DNA from: Pseudomonas syringae
GTDB lineage: Bacteria > Pseudomonadota > Gammaproteobacteria > Pseudomonadales > Pseudomonadaceae
Assembly: GCF_023278085.1 (NCBI RefSeq)
Contig: NZ_CP066265.1
Location: 2,448,501 to 2,512,500 of the forward strand
Direction: 5' to 3'
DNA: 64,000 bases
Shown here: piece by piece, positions 1 to 9,809 of the stretch
Layout of the letters: the number at the start of each line of letters is the position of its first letter
How positions within the stretch are numbered: position 1 is the first letter of the stretch
Position numbers and translations under genes: made by a program
Notes under the pieces: model-generated
Databases searched by the model: none
The model's input: only the letters and a program-made list of their open reading frames with translations
Told to the model about the DNA's origin: nothing

Positions 1-51
1 TGGGTTGAACTTGGCTTGCATGGTCTTCACGGCGGCGTCTACTGAGGTCAT
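1..51 (-). CDS. SCP-2 sterol-transfer-like protein, N-terminal fragment
   Basis: Only the first 17 codons are inside the window, starting with ATG and reading MTSVDAAVKTMQAKFNP. An AGGA ribosome-binding site lies about 7 bases upstream. The opening resembles small SCP-2 sterol-carrier-fold proteins of Pseudomonas, which bind lipids or acyl-CoA. That identification is from memory of the family and rests on very few residues. It follows the histidine phosphatase gene on the same strand after a 54-base gap, so the two are probably co-transcribed. The rest of the gene lies beyond the left edge. Confidence 0.5.
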   Translation of the reverse strand, partial: MTSVDAAVKTMQAKFNP

Positions 52-105
52 GTCTTGATCCTTTTAGGGTAAGTTCCGCGTCCGCAGGGGCGCGATGTAC
101 GGAGA

Positions 106-816
106 TTAGCGGTAAGTAATGAGTTCTGGAGTCTTCAGCAATTGCAGGTGCGTATAGCTGTTGAAGTAAGCCAGGCTGACCTGGTTGCCTTTGAATTTGA
201 GTTGATGCAGCGACGTGTTGACGATATGCCAGTGAAGCTCGAACGCCTGCTGGACGGGCATGCCGGTAATCAGATGCAGCAGCGCGGTGATAGTGCCGCC
301 GGAAGTGAACACGGCGATGCGCTCATGATTGCCTGCGGTCTCCAGAATTCTGTGCAGACCTGCCTGCACGCCAGCCAGGAAAGCTGCCCAGCTTTGCAGC
401 TCGGGGCTATCGTACTGGCCGCTTAGCCAGCGGCGGGTGATCAGGGTGAACAAGCGCTGAAACCCGGCGCTATCTTCTGCTGCGTTGCGCAGGATGTTCA
501 GGGCCTCGGGTTCTTCGGCCAGCATGGCCGGGATCAGCGCACGAATTACGCCTTCGGCATCGAATTCGTCGAAGGCACTGTCCGTCTCGATGACCGGTAT
601 ATCGTGTCCGGCCTCGGCGTACTGCGCCAGTGCGTGCCGGGCAGTGTCCTGCTGACGAAGCAGCTTACCCGACAGGCAGCGGTCGAACGTCAGACCCAGA
701 TCGACAAGGTGTGTACCCAGCACCTGCGCCTGGCGAATGCCCACCGGAGACAGGACGTCGTAATCGTCTGCACCAAATGAGGCCTGGCCATGTCGTATCA
801 GGTAGATGCTGCCCAC
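106..816 (-). CDS. Histidine phosphatase (phosphoglycerate-mutase-like) family protein
   Basis: The 236-residue protein opens MGSIYLIRHGQASFG. This is the RHG signature of the histidine phosphatase superfamily, with His9 as the expected phospho-accepting residue. A second conserved region, around residues 165-180 (VFTSGGTITALLHL), fits the later active-site part of the fold. The start codon is GTG and I see no clear Shine-Dalgarno sequence, so the start is less certain than the frame. No signal peptide or membrane segment is visible, so it should be cytoplasmic. It sits 5' of the SCP-2-like gene. Substrate cannot be read from sequence: members act on sugar phosphates, nucleotides or phosphoproteins. 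Confidence 0.8.
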   Translation of the reverse strand: MGSIYLIRHGQASFGADDYDVLSPVGIRQAQVLGTHLVDLGLTFDRCLSGKLLRQQDTARHALAQYAEAGHDIPVIETDSAFDEFDAEGVIRALIPAMLAEEPEALNILRNAAEDSAGFQRLFTLITRRWLSGQYDSPELQSWAAFLAGVQAGLHRILETAGNHERIAVFTSGGTITALLHLITGMPVQQAFELHWHIVNTSLHQLKFKGNQVSLAYFNSYTHLQLLKTPELITYR

Positions 817-1022
817 GTCCGTCGTCGTCTCGGTACGTTGAAGGTCTGGCGAGGTTAGGAGGGATACCGGGGAGCTGTCAATGAAAAAACATACGCTCGT
901 TTGAAATCATCGTTTTAATGGTTTGTTACGGGTCGGCTGCTGGTGAACCGTACAGGGCGCCGGTATGCTGCATTCATCGCTGCTCTTGATGGGTAAGGGC
1001 ATAACGCAAGTGAGGAACAATC

Positions 1023-2044
1023 GTGGATTTTGTTGTCGATTACGCAAGTTTTCTGGCCAAGACCGTGACGCTGGTGATTGCCATCGTTGTGGTGCTGGTT
1101 GCCATTGCGTCCCTGCGCGGCAAGGGCCGTCGCAAATCAGCCGGCCAGTTGCAGGTCACGCGCCTTAATGACTTCTACAAAGGCCTGCGTGATCGTCTTG
1201 AGCAATCGCTGCTGGACAAAGACCGCCTCAAAGCGCTGCGCAAGGAACAGGGCAAGGCGCTGAAGAAGGAGAAAAAGCTGGCCGAGCCGAAGTCCCGCGT
1301 CTACGTGCTGGATTTCGACGGTGACATCAAGGCGTCTGCCACTGAAAGCATGCGCCACGAGATCACCGCGCTGCTGACGCTCGCCACTGACAAGGACGAA
1401 GTGGTTCTGCGTCTGGAAAGCGGCGGCGGCATGGTCCACAGCTACGGCCTGGCGTCTTCGCAACTGGCGCGTATACGTCAGGCGGGCATTCCGCTGACCG
1501 TGTGCATCGACAAGGTGGCTGCCAGCGGCGGTTACATGATGGCCTGCATCGGCACCAAGATCATCAGCGCTCCTTTCGCGATTCTCGGCTCGATCGGCGT
1601 CGTGGCGCAGTTGCCGAACGTAATCGCCTGTTGAAAAAGCACGATATTGATTTCGAAGTGCTGACGGCGGGTGAGTACAAGCGCACGCTGACCGTGTTTG
1701 GCGAAAACACCGAAAAGGGCCGTGAGAAATTCCAGCAGGATCTGGACATCACCCACGACCTGTTCAAGAACTTCGTTGCCAGCTACCGCCCGCAACTCTC
1801 CATCGATGAAGTGGCGACTGGCGAAGTGTGGTTGGGCATGGCGGCGATCGACAAACTGCTGGTCGACGAGTTGAAGACCAGTGACGAGTACCTGGCCGAG
1901 CGCGCCAAAGAAGCGGACGTGTTCCACTTGCACTATGTTCAGCGCAAAAGCCTGCAGGAACGCATGGGGATGGCCGCTGCCACTTCAGTGGATCAGATGG
2001 CTGCTAAATGGTGGGGACGTTTGACTCAGCAGCGTTTTTGGTAA
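1023..2044 (+). pseudogene. sohB: sohB, inner-membrane SppA/SohB-type serine protease, single-base frameshift
   Basis: The first part (GTG start at 1023, gagg upstream) encodes an N-terminal membrane anchor near residues 8-28, a Lys/Arg-rich stretch, and the S49 peptidase core including the segment VAASGGYMMACIG, whose serine is the expected nucleophile. This frame stops at 1634. The matching continuation (RLLKKHDIDFEVLTAGEYKRTL...) is in the next frame and runs to 2044. The join lies at about 1619-1623, where cgtaatcgc replaces an expected cgtNaatcgc, so one base appears to be missing. Restoring it gives a protein of about 340 residues, the normal SohB length. Either the gene is broken after the nucleophile region or this is a sequencing error. 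Both halves otherwise look well conserved, which suggests a recent event or an artefact. Confidence 0.85.
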
Positions 2045-2087
2045 GCGCCGCATAACGGTAAGGCCGCCGCGTCTCTCGTGCCAATGC

Positions 2088-2113
2088 GATGAGCCCTGTT
2101 CTCAGGGCTTATC
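2088..2113 (+). terminator. Candidate terminator hairpin after sohB
   Basis: Eleven-base arms (gatgagccctg and cagggcttatc, one G-T wobble) flank a ttct loop between the convergent sohB and DUF934 genes. No T-tract follows on either strand, so termination strength is uncertain. Confidence 0.45.
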
Positions 2114-2156
2114 GGGGCTTGCGCATGTCGCTGAGTGACGCGGATAAAGGCGCCTT

Positions 2157-2651
2157 TCAGCGCCTGCGGAACAACGGCAGTGGCTCATCGGCAGCAGCCT
2201 GATACGTCACCGAAAAATCCTTCAAGCCTTCCAGCGCTTCATACGGATCTTTGTCCGCACGCACTGCAAAGGCATCAAAACCGCAGCGGCGCATGTAGAA
2301 CAGCTGGTCGCGCAGCACATCGCCGATCGCCCGCAATTCGCCCTTGTAACCATAACGGTCACGCAACAGACGGGCGTTGGAGAAACTGCGGCCGTCGGTG
2401 AAGGCCGGGAAGTTCAAGGCAATGACCTGAAACTGATCGACATCGGCACCGATTTCTTCGGCTTCTTCATCACTGTCCAGCCACACACCCAGACCGCCGT
2501 CGCGTGCCTTGAGGGCGTGCGCATGCTCGCGCCACAGCGCCAGCGGAACAATCAGGTCATCGCAGTTGGACAGGCTTTCAAAGGTCGTCTCCTTGGGCAG
2601 CAAGTGCCAGGTTTCGTCGATGACCTCGTTGTTCTTAATGATTCGCTGCAT
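2157..2651 (-). CDS. DUF934 family protein, partner of the sulfite reductase
   Basis: The 164-residue product begins MQRIIKNNEVIDETWHLLP. An AGGAG ribosome-binding site lies upstream of the ATG at 2651. In-frame sequence further upstream belongs to the 3' part of cysI read in another frame and is not part of the gene. The protein is acidic with no signal peptide or membrane segment. DUF934 proteins regularly sit directly downstream of ferredoxin-type sulfite/nitrite reductase genes in pseudomonads, and this gene overlaps the end of cysI by 17 bases, indicating translational coupling. A role in sulfite reduction, for example as an electron-transfer or assembly partner, is inferred from position only. 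Confidence 0.85.
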   Translation of the reverse strand: MQRIIKNNEVIDETWHLLPKETTFESLSNCDDLIVPLALWREHAHALKARDGGLGVWLDSDEEAEEIGADVDQFQVIALNFPAFTDGRSFSNARLLRDRYGYKGELRAIGDVLRDQLFYMRRCGFDAFAVRADKDPYEALEGLKDFSVTYQAAADEPLPLFRRR

Positions 2652-4293
2652 AGACGCGCTCCTTGAAAGGGTCAATGCCAATACGCTGATAAGTGTCGAT
2701 GAAGCGCTCGTCTTCGTTACGTTTCTCGACATAGACGTCGATCAGCTTCTCGATCACGTCCGGCATCACATCCTGGGCGAACGACGGGCCGAGGATCTTG
2801 CCCAGGCTTGCATCACGGCTGGCACTGCCGCCGAGAGAAACCTGGTAGAACTCTTCGCCTTTCTTGTCCACGCCCAGAATGCCGATATGGCCGACGTGAT
2901 GGTGACCGCAGGCGTTCATGCAGCCGGAAATATTCAGGTCCAGCTCACCGATATCGAACAGGTAATCCAGATCGTCGAAGCGGCGCTGGATGGATTCGGC
3001 AATCGGTATCGACTTGGCGTTGGCCAGCGAGCAGAAATCACCGCCCGGGCAGCAGATAATATCGGTCAAAAGGCCGATGTTCGGGGTCGCAAAACCGTTT
3101 TCGCGCAGCTCGTTCCATAGCGTGAACAGCTGGGCCTGCTCGACATCAGCGAGGATGACGTTCTGCTCGTGGGAGGTGCGCAACTGGCCGAAGCTGTAAC
3201 GGTCGGCCAGATCGGCGACGGCATCCAGCTGCTTGTCGGTCAGGTCGCCAGGGGCAACGCCGGTCGGCTTGAGCGACAGGGTTACCGCTATGTAGCCCGG
3301 CTTCTTGTGGGCCAGCACATTGCGTTGACGCCAGCGTGCGAAGCCTGGGTGTTGAGCGTCCAGCGCCGCCAGTTCAGCGTGCTGATCGCTGAGGGCTTTG
3401 TATTCGGGGTCGACAAAATGCCGCGAAACGCGCTGCACTTCCGCTTCGGTCAGCGTGGTCTGGCCGCCACGCAAGTGGACCATTTCGGCGTCGACTTTCT
3501 CCGCGAACACTTCAGGAGTCAGCGCCTTGACCAGAATCTTGATCCGCGCCTTGTACTTGTTGTCGCGACGACCGTAGCGGTTGTAGACGCGCAGAATGGC
3601 GTCCAGGTAGCTCAGCAGGTCTTGCCACGGCAGGAATTCATTGATGAACGCGCCGACTACCGGAGTACGGCCCAGGCCGCCACCGACGAGTACGCGGAAA
3701 CCCAGCTCGCCGGCTTCGTTGTGCACCGGCTCAAGACCGATGTCATGGACTTCGATCGCTGCGCGGTCGCGGGTCGAACCGTTGATTGCAATCTTGAACT
3801 TGCGCGGCAGGTAGGCGAATTCCGGGTGGAATGTGGTCCATTGACGAACGATCTCGCACCACGGGCGCGGGTCGATCAGCTCATCGGCTGCAACGCCGGC
3901 AAACTGGTCGGTGGTCACGTTGCGCAGGCAGTTGCCACTGGTCTGGATGGCGTGCATCTGCACGGTCGCCAGTTCGGCGAGGATATCCGGTACATCTTCA
4001 AGCGCCGGCCAGTTGAACTGGACGTTCTGACGGGTGCTGATGTGTGCATAGCCCTTGTCGTAGTCGCGGGCAATTTTCGCCATCATGCGCGCCTGACGCG
4101 AGGTCAGCTGGCCGTAGGGTACGGCGACGCGCAGCATCGGCGCGAAACGCTGAATATACAGCCCGTTTTGCAGGCGCAACGGTCGAAACTCTTCCTCGCT
4201 CAGTTCCCCGGTCAGATAGCGTCGGGTCTGATCCCGGAACTGCTTGACGCGGTCCTCGATGATCCTCTGATCGTAATCGTCGTATACGTACAT
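2635..4293 (-). CDS. cysI: Sulfite reductase hemoprotein (nitrite/sulfite reductase family)
   Basis: This 552-residue enzyme would reduce sulfite to sulfide with six electrons in assimilatory sulfur metabolism. It shows paired nitrite/sulfite reductase half-domains. The C-terminal half carries the siroheme/4Fe-4S ligands as CPGGDFC (C-x5-C) followed by GCMNACGHHHVG (C-x3-C). The N-terminal half contains the conserved STRQNVQFNW segment that helps bind siroheme and sulfite. I chose the ATG at 4293 (MYVYDDYDQ): AGGA sits 5 to 8 bases upstream and the length then equals the usual 552, whereas the ATG at 4320 has no ribosome-binding site. The DUF934 gene overlaps its 3' end. No flavoprotein subunit (cysJ) is adjacent, as is usual in Pseudomonas. 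Confidence 0.93.
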   Translation of the reverse strand: MYVYDDYDQRIIEDRVKQFRDQTRRYLTGELSEEEFRPLRLQNGLYIQRFAPMLRVAVPYGQLTSRQARMMAKIARDYDKGYAHISTRQNVQFNWPALEDVPDILAELATVQMHAIQTSGNCLRNVTTDQFAGVAADELIDPRPWCEIVRQWTTFHPEFAYLPRKFKIAINGSTRDRAAIEVHDIGLEPVHNEAGELGFRVLVGGGLGRTPVVGAFINEFLPWQDLLSYLDAILRVYNRYGRRDNKYKARIKILVKALTPEVFAEKVDAEMVHLRGGQTTLTEAEVQRVSRHFVDPEYKALSDQHAELAALDAQHPGFARWRQRNVLAHKKPGYIAVTLSLKPTGVAPGDLTDKQLDAVADLADRYSFGQLRTSHEQNVILADVEQAQLFTLWNELRENGFATPNIGLLTDIICCPGGDFCSLANAKSIPIAESIQRRFDDLDYLFDIGELDLNISGCMNACGHHHVGHIGILGVDKKGEEFYQVSLGGSASRDASLGKILGPSFAQDVMPDVIEKLIDVYVEKRNEDERFIDTYQRIGIDPFKERVYAANH

Positions 4294-4461
4294 ATAGGTC
4301 CTGTTCTCAGGCTTCGTCATGAAGCAGGTCAGTGGCGTGAAGTCCGGGCAGCAATGGCTGTCGTTCGCTGTCTGCCTGCTTCATCTGGTCAATTCTGCGC
4401 GCACGGCCGCGCACTCCCCGGGGAGCGGAGGCGACGATAGCAGTTTGCAGATATCGATAAA

Positions 4462-4489
4462 AGTGATGTTTATATATATGCAAATCACT
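4462..4489. promoter_or_regulatory. AT-rich dyad upstream of cysI
   Basis: AGTGAT and ATCACT form a perfect 6-base inverted repeat separated by 16 AT-rich bases (gtttatatatatgcaa). It lies about 170 bases upstream of cysI and about 150 upstream of the 37-residue protein gene. It could be an operator for either, and CysB or a related LysR-type activator is the obvious candidate for cysI. This is inference from position only. The rest of the 345-base interval shows no gene. Confidence 0.3.
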
Positions 4490-4638
4490 AAAAGCGATAA
4501 GCAATTCGGCGTCTGTTCATATCCCTGCTTGCCGTGTGGTCAAGACTCGACTTTACTGAGGATGCCCACCTTGCGAACGGGTGGGCAGACCTATCCTTTC
4601 ATGTGCAATCACCCATAAAACTGACAAGAGGCGATGCG

Positions 4639-4752
4639 ATGAGCAAGCACCCTAAACTGACCAAGCCAGGTAAGTCCGTTGATGCCTGGGCCATTCTTTT
4701 TATCGTCATTCTGGCCATTGCTGCCGCACTGTTCTGGGCCAGCAGCCGGTAG
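4639..4752 (+). CDS. Small single-span membrane protein, 37 residues
   Basis: The ATG at 4639 is preceded by aagagg at about 8 bases spacing. The peptide has a basic N-terminus (MSKHPKLTKPGKSVDAW), one hydrophobic segment of about 18 residues (AILFIVILAIAAALFWA) and a short SSR tail, which predicts an inner-membrane protein with the N-terminus inside. An upstream in-frame ATG at 4534 adds residues of no recognisable character and lacks a ribosome-binding site. I recall similar tiny proteins near cysI/metH in pseudomonads but know no function. Confidence 0.65.
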   Translation: MSKHPKLTKPGKSVDAWAILFIVILAIAAALFWASSR

Positions 4753-4854
4753 CGTTGCGGATAAAGATTTGTCCGGAGCCTCCAGAACCTTGTAGTTGCG
4801 GCCGATAGCTCGCTTGTAAAGCGTTCAATCGCGGTTGTCTCAAGGTTCAAGTGT

Positions 4855-5952
4855 ATGAAGGTGTGCGTCCGATGGCTGATCGTGTTCGGCTGGTTGTGGT
4901 CAGCTGCGTCAAGTGCGGCGTCGGTGGTGTTCATAAGCCCCGGCGCTGAAACAGACGGCTATTGGCTGAGCTATTCGAGAGTCATGCAGACGGCTGCCAG
5001 CACCACGGGCATGTCGCTCAAAATACTCTACACCGATCGTGATACACGAACCTTGATCCGTATGGCGCGGGAAACGCTGTCAGGCGACGAGCGACCGGAC
5101 TACCTGCTGTTTTCCAATGAGCTGAATGTAGCTCCGGAGATTCTGCGCCTGTCTATAGGCAGCGGGGTAAAGCTGTTTGCGGTCAATAACACGCTGACGG
5201 CAGACCAGGCGCGTATTCTCGGCGACCTGCGAGCTCGCTATCCGGATTTCATCGGCAGCCTGGTCGGCAACGACGAGGAGGGCGGTTACATGACCGCCAA
5301 GCGGCTTATCAGCCTCGCGCCTCACGTTGCAGAGGGCCAGACGGTTGAAATGCTGGCTTTCTCGGGTACCAATACCACCGCGGTTTCGCTGTTGCGTGAG
5401 AAGGGCATGTTGCGCGCTGTCGCAGAACATCCCGAGGTGCATCTGCGGCAAATCGTGCTGGGCGGATGGCGGCGTGACAGGGCGCTGGAGCAAGCTCGCG
5501 TATTGTTCAAGCGTTACCCGGATATTCGTCTGGTGTGGTCGGCCAATGAGCTGATGGCATTCGGCGCCATGGACGCCTTGCGAGAGCGTGGCGGCATGCC
5601 GGGCAGGGAGGTGATGTTCAGTGCCATCAACGGCACTGCCCTGTCATTGCAGGCGCAATTGAATGGCAGCCTTAGTGTGGTCGCCACCGGCCACTTCACC
5701 CTGGGAGGCTGGGCGATCATTCTGCTGCATCGCTACGACGCTGCCCAGCCGACCGCGCGCCAGCCGTTGGGCGATCGAACCCTTGATGTCGTGCATCTGG
5801 TCGAACCGCAGGACACGCAGCGCTTTCTGGAGGCGACTCGTAACGAGCGCTATCAGCTGGATACCCGAGCGTTCGACCTGAAGGTGCCAGGTGAACTGTC
5901 GCCGTTCTCGCTTAAAAGCATGCTCCCGGCTACCGCCGCACACAGCAGATAA
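4855..5952 (+). CDS. Periplasmic sugar-type substrate-binding protein, solitary
   Basis: The 365-residue protein has a cleavable signal peptide (hydrophobic residues about 5-20, likely cut after SSAAS) and a mature part typical of LacI/ribose-binding-like periplasmic proteins (Peripla_BP_4). Supporting segments are VVFISPGAETDGYW at the N-terminus, a two-lobe layout, and IRLVWSANELMAFGAMDALRE in the region that normally contacts ligand and hinge. No permease or ATPase gene lies nearby. It stands alone between the 37-residue protein and the convergent metH. It may serve a distant transporter or act as a ligand sensor for a membrane receptor, as LuxP does. Ligand unknown. Confidence 0.8.
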   Translation: MKVCVRWLIVFGWLWSAASSAASVVFISPGAETDGYWLSYSRVMQTAASTTGMSLKILYTDRDTRTLIRMARETLSGDERPDYLLFSNELNVAPEILRLSIGSGVKLFAVNNTLTADQARILGDLRARYPDFIGSLVGNDEEGGYMTAKRLISLAPHVAEGQTVEMLAFSGTNTTAVSLLREKGMLRAVAEHPEVHLRQIVLGGWRRDRALEQARVLFKRYPDIRLVWSANELMAFGAMDALRERGGMPGREVMFSAINGTALSLQAQLNGSLSVVATGHFTLGGWAIILLHRYDAAQPTARQPLGDRTLDVVHLVEPQDTQRFLEATRNERYQLDTRAFDLKVPGELSPFSLKSMLPATAAHSR

Positions 5953-5968
5953 GCAATCGCTTCAGGCT

Positions 5969-5991
5969 GCAGCCGAACCTGCGCCGGCTGC
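5969..5991. terminator. Hairpin between convergent binding-protein gene and metH
   Basis: GCAGCCG and CGGCTGC pair perfectly over seven bases with a nine-base loop, in the 53-base gap between two convergent genes. There is no T-tract. It is a plausible bidirectional stop signal but weakly supported. Confidence 0.35.
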
Positions 5992-6005
5992 GCTGTTGAA
6001 GGTTA

Positions 6006-9000
6006 TTACTCGTCGTAGCCCAGATTGGGCGCCAGCCAGCGTTCGATGATGCTCAGGTCCTGACCCTTGCGGGCTGCGTAGCTTTCAACCTGATCCTTGT
6101 CGACCTTGCCCACTGCAAAATACTGCGCCTGCGGATGGGCGAAGTACCAGCCGCTGACCGCCGCCGCAGGGAACATGGCGTAGCTCTCGGTAAGGAATAC
6201 GCCACTTTTGCCCGGCGTATGCTCCGGAGTACCTTCAGGCAGTGGATCGAGCAGGGCGAACAGGGTGGCCTTTTCAGTGTGGTCGGGACATGCCGGATAG
6301 CCGGGAGCAGGGCGGATGCCCATGTATTGCTCTTTGATCAGCGCTTCGTTGTCCAGCGCTTCCTCTTTGGCGTAGCCCCAGTATTCCTTGCGCACCTGCT
6401 GGTGCAGCCATTCGGCGCAGGCTTCGGCAAGACGGTCTGCGAGCGCTTTGACCATGATCGAGTTGTAGTCGTCGCCGTTGTCCTGATAGGCCTTGGCAAC
6501 TTCTTCGGCTCCAATGCCGGCAGTGGTGATGAAGCCGCCAATATAGTCGGTCAGGCCGCTTTCTTTAGGCGCGACGAAGTCGGCTAGCGAGAAATTCGGC
6601 TTGCCGTCAGGCTTGATGGTCTGCTGGCGCAAATGATGGAGTTTCGCCAGCGGTTTGCCGTTGTCACCATAGACTTCCAGATCATCATCGTTGACCTGAT
6701 TGGCTGGCCAGAAACCGAACACTGCGCGGGCGCTGATCAGCTTCTCGTCGATCAGTTTGCGCAGCATCTGTTGAGCGTCCTCGAACAGCGCGGTGGCAGC
6801 CTCGCCGACCACTTCGTCGGTCAGGATGCGCGGGTACTTGCCGGCCAGGTCCCAGGAGATGAAGAACGGTGTCCAGTCGATGTACTCGGCCAGCACGTTC
6901 AGGTCGATGTCTTGCAGGATGCGTGTCCCGGTGAACGTCGGCCGTGCCGGGGTATGGTTTTCCCAGTCGAACTGCGGCTTCTTCGCCACCGCTGCGCCGT
7001 AACTCAGGCGTTCGGTGCGCGCGCTGCGGGCCGAGGTGCGCTCACGCACTTCAATGTATTCCAGGCGGGTCTTTTCAATGAACGCCGGTTTCAGCTCTTT
7101 CGACAGCAACTGAGTCGCGACGCCTACAGCGCGTGATGCGTCGGTCACGTAGATCACCGCGTCGTTGCTGTATTTGGGTTCGATCTTGACCGCAGTGTGT
7201 GCCTTGGAGGTGGTCGCGCCACCGATCATCAACGGCAAGTGGAAATCCTGGCGTTGCATTTCCCGGGCAACATGCACCATCTCGTCCAGCGACGGGGTGA
7301 TCAGCCCGGACAGACCGATGATGTCGCACTTCTCGTCGCGAGCGACCTGCAGGATTTTCTCGGCAGGCACCATCACGCCCAGATCGACAATGTCGTAGCC
7401 ATTACAGCCCAGCACCACGCCGACAATGTTCTTGCCGATGTCGTGCACGTCACCCTTGACCGTCGCCATCAGGATCTTGCCCTTGGCTTCAGGCTTGTCG
7501 CCTTTTTCCAGCTCGATGAACGGGATCAGGTGCGCTACCGCTTGTTTCATGACGCGTGCGGACTTGACCACCTGCGGCAGGAACATCTTGCCCGCGCCGA
7601 ACAGATCGCCGACCACGTTCATGCCAGACATCAGCGGGCCTTCGATCACTTCGATAGGCCGGTTGAACCCCAGGCGCGACTCTTCGGTGTCCTGAACGAT
7701 GTGCGTGGTAATGCCCTTGACCAGTGCGTGTTCCAGCCGCTGGTTGACCGGCCAGCTGCGCCACTCCTCGGTCTCGGCTTCCTTCACGCTGCCGTCGCCC
7801 TTGTACTTGTCGGCAATGGCCAGCAGTGCGTCGGTGCCGTCTGCGGTACGGTTGAGTACCACATCTTCGACGCAATCACGCAGTTCGGCCGGGATCTGGT
7901 CGTAAATTTCCAGCTGCCCGGCGTTGACGATGCCCATGCTCAGGCCGTTGCGGATCGCGTGCAGCAGGAAGACCGAGTGGATGGCCTCGCGCACCGGATT
8001 GTTGCCGCGGAACGAGAACGAGACGTTGGACACCCCGCCCGAGGTCAGGGCGTAGGGCAGTTCATCACGGATGTAGGCACAGGCGTTGATGAAGTCCACG
8101 GCATAGTTGTTGTGTTCTTCGATGCCGGTGGCGATGGCGAAGATGTTCGGGTCGAAAATGATGTCTTCCGGCGGGAAGCCCACTTCGTTGACCAGAATGT
8201 CGTAGGAACGCTTGCAGATTTCCTTCTTGCGCGCCTCGGTATCGGCCTGACCCTGCTCATCGAAGGCCATGACCACCACCGCTGCGCCATAACGCTTGCA
8301 CAGGCGGGCATGATGGATGAACTGCTCGACGCCTTCCTTCATGCTGATCGAGTTGACGATACCCTTGCCCTGGATGCACTTCAGGCCGGCCTCGATCACT
8401 TCCCATTTGGAGGAGTCGATCATGATCGGCACGCGGGAAATATCCGGCTCGCCTGCGATCAGGTTGAGGAAGGTCACCATGGCCTTCTTCGAGTCGAGCA
8501 TCCCTTCGTCCATGTTGATGTCGATCACCTGGGCACCGGCTTCGACCTGTTGCAGGGCGACTTCCAGGGCCTCGGTGTAGTTGTCTTCACGGATCAGGCG
8601 GGCAAAGCGTGCGGAGCCGGTGATGTTGGTACGTTCGCCGACGTTGATGAACAGCGACTGGCGATCGATGGTAAACGGTTCGAGGCCGGACAGACGACAG
8701 GCTTTGGGGATGTCAGGAATTTCACGCGGTGTATAGCCGGAGACAGCTTCGGCAATCGCCTTGATGTGCGCAGGCGTGGTGCCGCAGCAGCCGCCGACGA
8801 TGTTCAGAAAGCCGCTTTGCGCGAATTCTTCGATGATCTTCGCGGTCTGGCTCGGCAGTTCGTCGTATTCGCCGAAGGCGTTCGGCAGGCCGGCGTTGGG
8901 GTGCGCAGACACATGCGTGTTGGCCTTGTTGGCCAGTTCTTGCAGATACGGGCGCAGTTCGCTTGCACCCAGGGCGCAGTTCAGGCCGACCGATATCGGT

Positions 9001-9725
9001 TTGGCGTGGCTGATCGAGTTCCAGAAGGCTTCAGTGGTTTGCCCGGACAGCGTGCGCCCCGAGGCATCAGTGATGGTGCCGGAGATCATGATCGGCAGCT
9101 CGAAACCCAGCTCTTCGAATACGCCCTGCACGGCGAAAATCGCCGCCTTGGCGTTGAGTGTGTCGAAAATGGTTTCGATCAGGATCAGGTCGGCGCCGCC
9201 TTCGACCAGGCCCTTGGTCGCTTCGGTGTAATTCTCTACCAGCTCATCGAAGGTGACGTTGCGATAGCCGGGGTTGTTAACGTCCGGTGACAGCGAGCAG
9301 GTGCGGCTGGTGGGGCCCAGCACACCGGCAACAAAGCGCGGTTTGTCCGGGGTTTCGAGGGTCTTGGCGTCTGCCACCTTACGCGCTAGACGTGCGCCCT
9401 CGACGTTCAGTTCGTAGACGATCGATTCCATGCCGTAATCGGCCTGGGACACCTGAGTGGCGTTGAAGGTGTTGGTTTCGAGAATGTCGGCGCCCGCATC
9501 AAGGTAGGCCTTTTCAATCGCGCCAATCACATCGGGACGGCTCAGGATCAGCAGGTCATTGTTGCCTTTGACGTCGCTTGGCCAGTCAGCGAAACGCTTG
9601 CCGCGATAATCCTGCTCTTCAAGGCGGTAGCTCTGGATCATCGTGCCCATGCCGCCGTCGAGGATCAGAATCCGCTGTTTGAGAGCGTTGAGGAAGGCTT
9701 GCTGGCGGGCGCTGCGGTCAGACAT
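6006..9725 (-). CDS. metH: Cobalamin-dependent methionine synthase
   Basis: The 1239-residue enzyme transfers a methyl group from 5-methyltetrahydrofolate to homocysteine via cobalamin. The four modules appear in order. The homocysteine/zinc domain (about 1-335) has GLNCALG and GGCCGTTP cysteines. The pterin-binding domain (about 365-625) has [15 protein letters not shown]. The B12 domain (about 660-890) has [14 protein letters not shown] with the cobalt-ligand His761. The C-terminal AdoMet reactivation domain (about 910-1239) contains [12 protein letters not shown]. The ATG at 9725 has AAGG about 10 bases upstream and the length is normal. It is transcribed alone, divergent from the acyltransferase gene, with a MetR-like site upstream. 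Confidence 0.97.
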   Translation of the reverse strand: MSDRSARQQAFLNALKQRILILDGGMGTMIQSYRLEEQDYRGKRFADWPSDVKGNNDLLILSRPDVIGAIEKAYLDAGADILETNTFNATQVSQADYGMESIVYELNVEGARLARKVADAKTLETPDKPRFVAGVLGPTSRTCSLSPDVNNPGYRNVTFDELVENYTEATKGLVEGGADLILIETIFDTLNAKAAIFAVQGVFEELGFELPIMISGTITDASGRTLSGQTTEAFWNSISHAKPISVGLNCALGASELRPYLQELANKANTHVSAHPNAGLPNAFGEYDELPSQTAKIIEEFAQSGFLNIVGGCCGTTPAHIKAIAEAVSGYTPREIPDIPKACRLSGLEPFTIDRQSLFINVGERTNITGSARFARLIREDNYTEALEVALQQVEAGAQVIDINMDEGMLDSKKAMVTFLNLIAGEPDISRVPIMIDSSKWEVIEAGLKCIQGKGIVNSISMKEGVEQFIHHARLCKRYGAAVVVMAFDEQGQADTEARKKEICKRSYDILVNEVGFPPEDIIFDPNIFAIATGIEEHNNYAVDFINACAYIRDELPYALTSGGVSNVSFSFRGNNPVREAIHSVFLLHAIRNGLSMGIVNAGQLEIYDQIPAELRDCVEDVVLNRTADGTDALLAIADKYKGDGSVKEAETEEWRSWPVNQRLEHALVKGITTHIVQDTEESRLGFNRPIEVIEGPLMSGMNVVGDLFGAGKMFLPQVVKSARVMKQAVAHLIPFIELEKGDKPEAKGKILMATVKGDVHDIGKNIVGVVLGCNGYDIVDLGVMVPAEKILQVARDEKCDIIGLSGLITPSLDEMVHVAREMQRQDFHLPLMIGGATTSKAHTAVKIEPKYSNDAVIYVTDASRAVGVATQLLSKELKPAFIEKTRLEYIEVRERTSARSARTERLSYGAAVAKKPQFDWENHTPARPTFTGTRILQDIDLNVLAEYIDWTPFFISWDLAGKYPRILTDEVVGEAATALFEDAQQMLRKLIDEKLISARAVFGFWPANQVNDDDLEVYGDNGKPLAKLHHLRQQTIKPDGKPNFSLADFVAPKESGLTDYIGGFITTAGIGAEEVAKAYQDNGDDYNSIMVKALADRLAEACAEWLHQQVRKEYWGYAKEEALDNEALIKEQYMGIRPAPGYPACPDHTEKATLFALLDPLPEGTPEHTPGKSGVFLTESYAMFPAAAVSGWYFAHPQAQYFAVGKVDKDQVESYAARKGQDLSIIERWLAPNLGYDE

Positions 9726-9809
9726 GGGGGCTACCTTGAGAAGGTCGATGCTTTAAAGGACGCGATGATAGCAAACCGGAACGCTTTTGGTGCTGATGTG
9801 CCTTTTGCA

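Noticed and set aside
3169-4440. Long plus-strand open frame opposite cysI
   Set aside because: Antisense to a highly conserved enzyme in GC-rich DNA. The protein sequence has no family character and no ribosome-binding site.
4534-4638. N-terminal extension of the 37-residue protein
   Set aside because: Upstream ATG lacks a ribosome-binding site, while the internal ATG at 4639 has a good one and the membrane protein is complete without the extension.
7197-9290. 697-codon plus-strand frame opposite metH
   Set aside because: Antisense shadow of metH. Composition (His, Asp, Val rich) is typical of shadow frames in GC-rich genomes.
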